Under the pieces are notes generated by a model. The model searched no databases and was not told the DNA's origin. It was given only the letters and a program-made list of their open reading frames with translations. DNA of 64,000 nucleotides from Alistipes sp. Zagget8 (GTDB lineage Bacteria > Bacteroidota > Bacteroidia > Bacteroidales > Rikenellaceae). The stretch is taken from positions 95,325 to 159,324 of the forward strand of contig MSHJ01000018.1 in assembly GCA_001941065.1 (NCBI GenBank), given 5' to 3'. Within the stretch, counting starts at the first letter, position 1. Each line of letters starts with the position of its first letter. The position numbers and the translations under genes are program-made. Below are positions 57,643 through 64,000 of the stretch, in pieces.

Positions 57643-57673
57643 CGGCGGCCCCCGAAAGGGCCGCCGTTTTTTT
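57643..57673. terminator. Bidirectional terminator between lipoprotein and MFS gene
   Basis: Stem CGGCGGCCC (57643-57651) with GGGCCGCCG (57658-57666), then seven T residues. Confidence 0.9.
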
Positions 57674-58880
57674 ATGCTTTGCGGTCGAGACGCATGACCG
57701 AAGGGATGGAGAAGCCCACCAGTCCGATTGCGCAGATGACAGTTCCCGCGATGACGAACGTATGCGTCAGCCCCACGTGCTCGGCGAGAAATCCCGTGCC
57801 GAGCAGTCCGAGGGCCGCGGGCAGCAGTCCGAAACTGCGGTAGAGCGACATGACGCGCCCCAGCACCCCGGATTCGATGCGGGTCTGGACCACGGAGACG
57901 AACGACGCGTTGAAGACGCTGCTGGAGACCCCGGCCGCCGCCGTGAGGAGCGCGAACCAGAGGAATCCCGCGGGCGACAGCAATCCGGACAAGGCGAACG
58001 AGAGGCCGACGGTCAGGTACATCAGGTTGACCAGCACGATGCGGTTGACCCGATAGGTGCGGGCGCCCATGACGGCGCCGCCCAGAAGCGCTCCGCCGCC
58101 CCAGACGATCTCGATCAGGCTCATTTCGTAGGTCCCGCCCCCGAAATGCTGGAGCGTCATCAGCGGGAACATCACCCCGACGGGCATGATGAAGAACCAG
58201 ACGGCGATGGAGAGCGTGAAGAACCAGCCCATGCCCGGAATGGCGTGCATGGCCGAGAAGCCTTCGCGGAATTCCCGCCACAGGCCGGGCTTGCGGGTCG
58301 TGTCGCGTGCCGGGTTGGGGATGCGGACGAAGAGCAGCGACGTGCAGGCGATGGCGGCTCCCGCGACATCCAGCAGCAGGATGTTGCCGATCGAGGTGAG
58401 GTTGATCAGCAGCGCCCCGAGGGCCGGGCCCGCGATGCTCGACAGCGAGGCGATGATCTGGTTGATCCCGGCGATGCGCGTGAGCTGGGACTGCGGAGCC
58501 AGCAGCGGGACCGAGGCCTGCATGGCGGGCATGTGGAAGGCCGAGCCCGCCGAGCGGCAGGCCAGCAGGATGTAGATATGCCACATCTCGGCCACCCCGG
58601 CCCAGAACAGCGCTGCCAGCGCCAGTGTGCAGAGGGCGATGAAGCTGTCGGCGGCGATCATCGTGCGTTTGCGGTCCCAGCGGTCGACATAGACCCCGAC
58701 GAAGAGGCCTAGCAGCGACTGGGGCAGGATGCCGGCAATGGCCGCGAGCGCCAGCACCTCGGCCGAACCGGTCTCGAGGCTCATCCAGAAGATGATCGAG
58801 TAGGCCACGACCTCGCTGCTGAGGATCGACGCCAGTTGCCCGCTCCAGATTATGGCGAATGTCTTTTTCCAGGTCTCCAT
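57672..58880 (-). CDS. Major facilitator superfamily transporter (drug/metabolite exporter type)
   Basis: Twelve-helix inner-membrane transporter (402 aa from ATG 58880). The loop 2-3 motif reads GVYVDRWDRKRTMIAAD, the MFS signature of the enterobactin exporter/MFS_3-like group; a second copy-like loop GARTYRVNRIVLV lies between helices 8 and 9. The start at 58901 (TTG) lies in the terminator of the upstream rplT transcript and is rejected. Substrate unknown. Confidence 0.9.
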   Translation of the reverse strand: METWKKTFAIIWSGQLASILSSEVVAYSIIFWMSLETGSAEVLALAAIAGILPQSLLGLFVGVYVDRWDRKRTMIAADSFIALCTLALAALFWAGVAEMWHIYILLACRSAGSAFHMPAMQASVPLLAPQSQLTRIAGINQIIASLSSIAGPALGALLINLTSIGNILLLDVAGAAIACTSLLFVRIPNPARDTTRKPGLWREFREGFSAMHAIPGMGWFFTLSIAVWFFIMPVGVMFPLMTLQHFGGGTYEMSLIEIVWGGGALLGGAVMGARTYRVNRIVLVNLMYLTVGLSFALSGLLSPAGFLWFALLTAAAGVSSSVFNASFVSVVQTRIESGVLGRVMSLYRSFGLLPAALGLLGTGFLAEHVGLTHTFVIAGTVICAIGLVGFSIPSVMRLDRKA

Positions 58881-58898
58881 CGTGAATCGGTTTTGTGC

Positions 58899-58930
58899 CA
58901 AAAAAGGCGGACACCGAGGTGGTGTCCGCC
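58899..58930 (-). terminator. Terminator of the rpmI-rplT transcript
   Basis: Minus-strand stem GGCGGACACC (58930-58921) with GGTGTCCGCC (58915-58906), followed by six T residues. Confidence 0.88.
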
Positions 58931-58953
58931 GCTAAAACCCCTCCGGGGAAGGG

Positions 58954-59298
58954 CTATTTAACTGCTTTAACTATTGCCTCGAATGCTTTCGGCTCGTTCA
59001 TTGCCAGGTCGGCCATCACCTTGCGGTTGAGGACGATGCCTTTGGCGTTGAGCTTGCCGATAAATTGCGAATAGGTCATTCCCTGGTTGCGGACGGCGGC
59101 GTTGATACGCGTGATCCACAGCGAACGGAATGTCCGCTTCTTGAGGGCCCGGTGTGCATAAGCGTAGCACAGACCCTTTTCGACCGTATTTTTCGCAACG
59201 GTCCAAACGTTTCCCCTTGAACCAAAGTTGCCTTTGGCAAGTTTCAAAACTTTCTTCCGACGTGCGCGTGATGCGACTGCGTTTACTGAACGTGGCAT
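58954..59298 (-). CDS. rplT: 50S ribosomal protein L20
   Basis: Large-subunit assembly protein (114 aa). Classic N-terminus [22 protein letters not shown], then [23 protein letters not shown] and [23 protein letters not shown]. Follows rpmI by 91 nt in the expected order. In other bacteria L20 represses its own operon by binding the leader; no such leader was identified here. Confidence 0.97.
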   Translation of the reverse strand: MPRSVNAVASRARRKKVLKLAKGNFGSRGNVWTVAKNTVEKGLCYAYAHRALKKRTFRSLWITRINAAVRNQGMTYSQFIGKLNAKGIVLNRKVMADLAMNEPKAFEAIVKAVK

Positions 59299-59389
59299 AC
59301 TGTAAAGTTTTTGGAGGACTGCCAGCGATACGGTTCTCCCGTATTCTTTGGGGCTGGTTCGTCCCGATTAATAAAATGCTGCGGGTTAA

Positions 59390-59584
59390 TTACTTAACGA
59401 GCAGGTTCTTGATTTTGGCCTCGTCGGCCGCAGAAACGATACCCGAATAGCAGAGGTTGCGCTTCTGTTTCGTCGTCTTTTTGGTCAGGATGTGACTGTG
59501 ATAAGCGTGTTTGCGCTTGATCTTTCCTGTGCCGGTGAAGGTAAAACGCTTCTTCGCAGCGGCATTGGTTTTCATTTTCGGCAT
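59390..59584 (-). CDS. rpmI: 50S ribosomal protein L35
   Basis: Large-subunit protein (64 aa): [20 protein letters not shown], then [19 protein letters not shown]. First gene of an rpmI-rplT pair with its own promoter (TACTTTTG at 59619-59626, minus). infC, which usually precedes it, is absent; the divergent TIR-Sel1 gene takes its place. Confidence 0.97.
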   Translation of the reverse strand: MPKMKTNAAAKKRFTFTGTGKIKRKHAYHSHILTKKTTKQKRNLCYSGIVSAADEAKIKNLLVK

Positions 59585-59618
59585 TGTCGTAAATAGTTAA
59601 TTAGTTAAACTTAGCCTG

Positions 59619-59676
59619 CAAAAGTACGAAATTTTTCCCACTCTGCAATCGAATAGCTGAAAAAATCGTATATTTG
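59619..59676. promoter_or_regulatory. Divergent promoters of rpmI-rplT and the TIR-Sel1 gene
   Basis: Minus: TTG with a 19-nt spacer to TACTTTTG (59626-59619), start expected near 59612. Plus: TATATTTG (59669-59676), 39 nt before the ATG at 59716; its -33 box is weak. Confidence 0.6.
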
Positions 59677-59715
59677 GATGACAAAAGTTCTTTCCACCCC
59701 GCAAACTACCGCCCG

Positions 59716-62511
59716 ATGATTTGCCATGACGTTTTTATCAGCTACAAAAGCCAGTATGTAGATATCGTGAAAGCCATCTCGCATGTGCTCGAGGAAGAGA
59801 ATATCCGCTGCTGGTACGCACCCCGCGACCTGGACAGCCGCAGCGCCGGCGTCGATTACGACGATGCGATCTACCGCGCGATATCCGCCTGCCGGGTCGT
59901 GGTCGTGGTGCTGACCGACGAGGCGCTGGGATCGGAGTGGGTCAAGACCGAGATCGCCCAGGCCCAGAACAAACGCAAACTGATCATTCCCTATGTCGTG
60001 GGCAAGATCACCTGCGAGAACGGCCTGCTGATGCGCCTCCAGCAGAAGCACTGGATAGATGCCTATCCCAACCCCGAACGCAAGTTCTCGCTGCTGGTCA
60101 ACAACGTCAAGCTCCTGCTGAACGAGACCCTGAAGGAGGAGCCGGAGCAGGGCGGGGAGCGGCAGCTCTACACGGTGGCCCCGGTCAGCTTCGACAACGA
60201 TTTCGATTATGAGGAGGGTGAGGCGCTTTACCAGGCCAAGGAGTACAACGAGGCCATCGTCGCGCTGGCCGCTTCGGCCGAACGGGGGAATCCCAAGGCG
60301 CAGAAGCTGATCTGCAAACTCTTCTTCGATCTGGACAAACGCTGTGACGAGGTGTCGTCCGAAATCTGGGACATGCTCGAACGCCAGGCCAAGGCCGGGC
60401 ATTGCTATGCCTGCTTTGCCATGCACACCAAATATTACCGCGACTACCGCAATTATTACATTTCGTTCGATTACCTGAAAAAGGCCGTCCGGGAGCAGAA
60501 TCTGGGGCACGCCTTTCTGCGGCTGGGAATCCATTATGCCTGGGGCATGGGCGTGAAGCTCAACTACACGCTGGCCATGCACTATTACGACCGGGCCGTC
60601 AAACTGGGGTGCGCCGAAGCCTGGTCCTACCTGGGACAGCAATATGAATTCGGGTCCGACCGCTCTCCGGCCGATCCCCGGAAGGCGCTCGACTGCTATC
60701 TCAAGGGAGCGCAGGAGAACGACACGCGAGCTTTGATGAAGCTCGGCAACACCTATGCGTGGGGCGACATCGTGGAGAAGGACCGGGAAAAGGCATTCGG
60801 GTACTACCAGAAGATGATCGACCTGCGCGATTTCAGGGGTTATTCGCAGATGGGGTTGTGCCACCACCTTGAAGGCGACATGGAGACGGCCGTGAAGTAT
60901 TACAAGCAGGCGGCCCTTCACGACGTGGCGGATGCCTTTTCGAGTATGGCCGGAATCTGCTGGAACGACGGTGAAAAGGAGGACGCCTACCGCTGGGCCA
61001 AGGGCGGGTATCTGCGCAAGGAGCAGTTCGCCGCCTACCTGCTGGGGTTCTTTTACGAGCAGGACGGGGAGTATGAGAAGGCCTGGGAGTGTTATTTCTG
61101 CCGCTACGAATGGGGCGGGCTGGGGGCCGAGGACCTGGCGCGGCTCTATGTCGAGAACAAATTCCGTCCGGAGGAGATGCCCATCGGGGAGATTATCCGG
61201 ATGCTGGACATCTCGGCCCGGGGACGCAACGAGGAGGCCGTCAACCGGCTGATCGAGATCTATTCGGGCGACGAGTTCGGCTGCAAGGACCCCGCGAAGG
61301 TCGAGGAATACAAACAGATCGGCGTAAGCGTGGAGATGGCCGACCAGATGTACGACTGCGGCGTGAAGATGATGGACGGCGACGAGACGGTGTTCAATCC
61401 CTACAAGGGGCTGGACCTGATCGAGAAAGCGGCACGCAAAAAGTACGTTCAGGCCGTCGAGCATCTGCTGAGGGTCTATGAGAAGGGGCAGTACAAGGAT
61501 CGGGAGAAATACCGGGAGTGGTGCCGTTACGGCCTGAACGAGGAACTGCTTGCCGGAGAACGGCTGTCGGCGGTTCTGAAGGCCGTGCTTGACGAGCATT
61601 TCGACGGCACGGCGGAGCTGCCGGCCGAGACGTTCGAAAAATATGCCCGCCAGGCGCGGGAACAACTGGAGCGCGGAGGCAGCGACGCGATGCCGCTGCG
61701 TGCTGTCGCCTATCGGTTCGATCCGGAGTTCGATCCCCGCGCGGTCGAGGACGGGGGCATTGTCGCAGGGGAGCTGTTCGAGAAATACTACGACTATTTC
61801 TGGGCTTACGACATGGACCAGCGCCATGCGAAGGAACTGGAACCGGAGTTTTGGGAAACGCTCCGCGATGAAGCGGTCTATGCCGAATCCCGGAAGCGGA
61901 AAGCCGGCGAAATTTCCGACAAGCAGGCTTTCTGGGACGACCCCAACCAGTTCTTCGACAGCTATCTGGAGCTGTGCGAACGCTATTCGATCGCGCCGCA
62001 GCCCTTTGTGCGGGTCGAACGGGAATTGCTGTGTCCGCCTTTCATTACGAGCCATATCGCCCGGCGATTCGGCCGCGACGTGGTCCGGTGTATGATCTCG
62101 CTGTACGCGACGGGGCAGGAGGACATCCTGAAATGCCGGCAGCCGATCACCGACGAACAGTTGCTGGATGTTGCGGAACAGTCCACGGACGATACGGTGC
62201 AATTATTGCTGGTCGCGTATGTCGAATCCCGGTTCGAAATCGAGGGCGTGTTCCTTTGGTACAACAAGTTGTATCGAGACGGCGCCCTGAACCCGAAATT
62301 GGCGGAGGAGTGGTGGACCGATTACCGGGAGCAGCTGGCGAAACTGGGCATCGACCTGGAGGTCCCTCTGGCCAGTGCGGCAGCGGAGGAACCGCAGTCT
62401 GCGGAAGCTCCGGACAGCGGTTCCGGAAACGACGACGACGAGTTCGACCGTCTGTTGGACGAGTTTATCAGCCGGGAACTGAATGAGACCGGGGAGGAGA
62501 AACTCGCGTAA
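59716..62511 (+). CDS. TIR-domain protein with Sel1-like repeats
   Basis: A 931-residue cytoplasmic protein. The TIR domain occupies about 3-135: HDVFISYKSQYVD, RCWYAPRDL, and GSEWVKTEIAQAQ, with Glu79 at the position of the catalytic Glu of TIR NAD-cleaving enzymes. From about 170 to 500 there are Sel1/TPR-like helical pairs (AFLRLGIHYAWGMGV, AWSYLGQQYEFGSD, ALMKLGNTYAWGDIVE, GYSQMGLCHHLEGD). The rest to about 880 is helical and unassigned, ending in an acidic tail. ATG 59716 is chosen; a TTG at 59674 lies in the promoter box. TIR fused to repeat sensors is found in bacterial defence and signalling; the trigger here is unknown. No partner gene is adjacent. Confidence 0.88.
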   Translation: MICHDVFISYKSQYVDIVKAISHVLEEENIRCWYAPRDLDSRSAGVDYDDAIYRAISACRVVVVVLTDEALGSEWVKTEIAQAQNKRKLIIPYVVGKITCENGLLMRLQQKHWIDAYPNPERKFSLLVNNVKLLLNETLKEEPEQGGERQLYTVAPVSFDNDFDYEEGEALYQAKEYNEAIVALAASAERGNPKAQKLICKLFFDLDKRCDEVSSEIWDMLERQAKAGHCYACFAMHTKYYRDYRNYYISFDYLKKAVREQNLGHAFLRLGIHYAWGMGVKLNYTLAMHYYDRAVKLGCAEAWSYLGQQYEFGSDRSPADPRKALDCYLKGAQENDTRALMKLGNTYAWGDIVEKDREKAFGYYQKMIDLRDFRGYSQMGLCHHLEGDMETAVKYYKQAALHDVADAFSSMAGICWNDGEKEDAYRWAKGGYLRKEQFAAYLLGFFYEQDGEYEKAWECYFCRYEWGGLGAEDLARLYVENKFRPEEMPIGEIIRMLDISARGRNEEAVNRLIEIYSGDEFGCKDPAKVEEYKQIGVSVEMADQMYDCGVKMMDGDETVFNPYKGLDLIEKAARKKYVQAVEHLLRVYEKGQYKDREKYREWCRYGLNEELLAGERLSAVLKAVLDEHFDGTAELPAETFEKYARQAREQLERGGSDAMPLRAVAYRFDPEFDPRAVEDGGIVAGELFEKYYDYFWAYDMDQRHAKELEPEFWETLRDEAVYAESRKRKAGEISDKQAFWDDPNQFFDSYLELCERYSIAPQPFVRVERELLCPPFITSHIARRFGRDVVRCMISLYATGQEDILKCRQPITDEQLLDVAEQSTDDTVQLLLVAYVESRFEIEGVFLWYNKLYRDGALNPKLAEEWWTDYREQLAKLGIDLEVPLASAAAEEPQSAEAPDSGSGNDDDEFDRLLDEFISRELNETGEEKLA

Positions 62512-62555
62512 CCGCCGCCGGAGAACGAACGTGTAATCAAAAAAACGACTCGGAT

Positions 62556-63227
62556 ATGGAAACGGAGTGGGAGCTTATCGTGCGATTGTGTGTGGCGGGG
62601 CTTTGCGGAACGGTCATCGGACTCGACCGTGAATACCGGGTGAAGGATGCGGGATTTCGCACCCATTTCCTGGTGGCGCTGGGCAGTGCGCTGATGATGA
62701 TCGTCTCGCAGTATGGATTCGAAGGTTTCCTGGCCACCCACGACGGACTGCGCCTCGACCCCAGCCGCATCGCGGCGCAGGTGGTCAGCGGCATCGGATT
62801 CATCGGCGCCGGCACGATTATCATCCACCGCCAGCTGGTGCGCGGGTTGACCACGGCGGCGAGCCTCTGGGCCACGGCCGGCATCGGGCTTGCGGCCGGA
62901 GGGCACATGTATATCGTCGCCGGGGCGGCCACCGTGCTGACGCTGTTCGGGCTGGAGGTGCTGACGCTCTTCTTCGGGGGACTGGGGCGCCGCCGCACGA
63001 TGATCGTCTTCTCGGCGCAGCGAAAGGAATTCATCGACGCCATGTTCGAACGCCTCGAAAGCAAAGACTATTCGGTCATCTCCTATGAGGTCGAGACCCA
63101 GCGTACCTCCGACGGGATCGTGCACCGCGCCACGATCGTCATCCGGGCCAAAGGGCAGGCCAGCGAGGAGGGATACATCGACCTGCTGCGCGAAAATCCC
63201 GACATCACCGTCGAGCGGATTGTCTGA
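62556..63227 (+). CDS. MgtC/SapB-family membrane protein
   Basis: A 223-residue protein. The N-terminal half has about four membrane helices with the family motifs LCVAGLCGTVIGLDREYR, KDAGFRTHFLVALGSALM, RIAAQVVSGIGFIGAGTII and GLTTAASLWATAGIGLAAG. The C-terminal cytosolic part (about 145-223) is a ferredoxin-like domain. MgtC proteins affect magnesium homeostasis and ATP synthase in pathogens; for SapB-type proteins of commensals the role is unclear. Forty-four nt after the TIR gene, possibly the same transcript, and ends before a terminator. Confidence 0.92.
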   Translation: METEWELIVRLCVAGLCGTVIGLDREYRVKDAGFRTHFLVALGSALMMIVSQYGFEGFLATHDGLRLDPSRIAAQVVSGIGFIGAGTIIIHRQLVRGLTTAASLWATAGIGLAAGGHMYIVAGAATVLTLFGLEVLTLFFGGLGRRRTMIVFSAQRKEFIDAMFERLESKDYSVISYEVETQRTSDGIVHRATIVIRAKGQASEEGYIDLLRENPDITVERIV

Positions 63228-63280
63228 CGACCGCGTTTTTTTGCACCGTATGTGTCTTCGTCCGTCCGTCTGTCGGATGC

Positions 63281-63306
63281 AAACCCGGAATTATTCCGGG
63301 TTTTTT
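63281..63306 (+). terminator. Terminator upstream of the rRNA promoters
   Basis: Stem AAACCCGGAA (63281-63290) with TTCCGGGTTT (63294-63303), then a T run. Confidence 0.88.
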
Positions 63307-63520
63307 CGGCTTCGGGGCAGCTTGCCCGGCAAGTGCGATACGCCGGGTTTCGGACATCCGAAAGACCCTGAAAAGCCATACCTATATATATTAGGATCAT
63401 CCGCAGGGCGTATCGGTCCTCCTGCGGCGCAGTTATTAAAAAACTTTTGGAACTAACTTGCTGATCCATAAACGGGTGGAAACAGAGTGTCGAAATTGTC
63501 GAAAAAAAGTCTCCGAATTA

Positions 63521-63553
63521 TTTGGAATTTGCCGGGAAAAGCCCTTATCTTTG
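63521..63553 (+). promoter_or_regulatory. rRNA promoter P1
   Basis: TTTG (63521-63524), 21-nt spacer, TATCTTTG (63546-63553), then GCACCCGCTTCGA-type start region shared with P2. Confidence 0.8.
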
Positions 63554-63632
63554 CACCCGCTTCGAGAGAGAAACACACCTCGAAAGCGACAAAAACAGGT
63601 TCTGAAAAATTTTGAAAAAAGTTCCAAAATGT

Positions 63633-63663
63633 TTTGGAGATTCCAGAAAATGACTTACCTTTG
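63633..63663 (+). promoter_or_regulatory. rRNA promoter P2
   Basis: TTTG (63633-63636), 19-nt spacer, TACCTTTG (63656-63663), followed by CACCCGCTTCGA as in P1. The A/T tract GAAAAATTTTGAAAAAAG just upstream resembles an UP element. Confidence 0.8.
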
Positions 63664-63732
63664 CACCCGCTTCGATAAGGAGCGATAATCAAAAAGGTTC
63701 TGAAAATTTTCTGAAAAATTCTTTCGAAAAGT

Positions 63733-63764
63733 TTTGGTGGTTCAAAAAATAACACTTATCTTTG
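63733..63764 (+). promoter_or_regulatory. rRNA promoter P3
   Basis: TTTG (63733-63736), 20-nt spacer, TATCTTTG (63757-63764), then CACCACTTTCCGC. The upstream A/T tract repeats that of P2. Confidence 0.8.
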
Positions 63765-63984
63765 CACCACTTTCCGCTGAAAAATTCAACGGTCGGAACA
63801 AGGGAAAAGATCGCAGGATCGGCTCCCGAGAAATAACGAGAAATTGTTCTTATAGTAATATATTGAACAGCGTTCTTTGAAGTATTTGAGCAGCTAAAAG
63901 TTTTTTCCACTCTCGCGAGAGAGTGATTTCAAACACAATTACCTTTGAGATTAGAGCGAAAGATTTAAACAAAACATTTTTTAT
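63765..63984 (+). other. 16S rRNA leader
   Basis: About 220 nt between P3 and the 16S start. It contains GTTCTTTGAAG (about 63871), similar to a boxA antitermination element, and a hairpin CACTCTC (63908-63914) with GAGAGTG (63919-63925) on a GCGA loop. Assignment rests on position and these motifs only. Confidence 0.55.
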
Positions 63985-64000
63985 ACAATGGAGAGTTTGA
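63985..64000 (+). rRNA. 16S ribosomal RNA, first bases (cut by window edge)
   Basis: ACAATGGAGAGTTTGA matches the conserved 5' end of Bacteroidota 16S rRNA, including the start of the universal 27F site. Only 16 bases are in the window. Confidence 0.9.

Overview
The window is a high-GC chromosome segment of a member of the Bacteroidota, most likely a gut Rikenellaceae such as Alistipes (inference). Three things point there: SusC/SusD pairs with FecR/ECF-sigma control, many TAnnTTTG (-7) promoter boxes typical of the phylum, and a Ptb-Buk-AckA acid-fermentation cluster. The right edge enters a 16S rRNA gene whose start (about 63985) is preceded by three tandem promoters.

Region 1 (1-15.6 kb) is a polysaccharide/sulfated-glycan utilisation locus: two serine-type sulfatases, a BACON lipoprotein, a FecR anti-sigma factor, SusC with an STN domain, SusD, a PQQ-propeller lipoprotein, an exported sugar isomerase-like TIM barrel, a second propeller lipoprotein, a glycerophosphodiesterase and an ECF sigma factor. 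Region 2 (16-44.5 kb) is mostly core: hpt-queE, an FtsB-like protein, thiL, aroQ, pyk, a flippase, buk-ptb-ackA, crcB, proBA, a response regulator, a DEAD-box RNA helicase split by a frameshift, a DUF349 protein, pyrG, yidC, an operator-flanked MBL-like gene, and an operon recQ - 3'-5' exonuclease - rRNA methyltransferase - esterase. Four copies of a GC-rich, G-quadruplex-prone palindromic repeat lie between these genes.

Region 3 (44.5-55.5 kb) is accessory. An AT-rich cassette holds a GIY-YIG (T5orf172) gene and a gene broken by an in-frame TGA, preceded by a roughly 180-bp nested palindrome (E1). A metal-handling operon follows (PqqD-like, Cys-rich membrane protein, TonB receptor, CxxC HMA protein), then a soluble PAS hybrid histidine kinase. 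Immediately upstream of the kinase start sits a complete 2.7-kb IS1595-family transposon (26-bp terminal inverted repeats, 8-bp target duplication TTCCTTTA). It separates the kinase from its apparent promoter and carries a second palindrome (E2) in front of a frameshifted gene. E1 and E2 have the same nested-stem design and lie 42-51 nt upstream of unrelated small genes in the same relative orientation, which suggests a cassette-associated recombination site or structured leader.

Region 4 (55.6-64 kb) holds an MBL hydrolase, a lipoprotein, an MFS exporter, rpmI-rplT without an adjacent infC, a 931-residue TIR + Sel1-repeat protein (candidate NAD-cleaving defence or signalling effector), an MgtC/SapB protein and the rRNA promoter region. 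No CRISPR array or tRNA was recognised.
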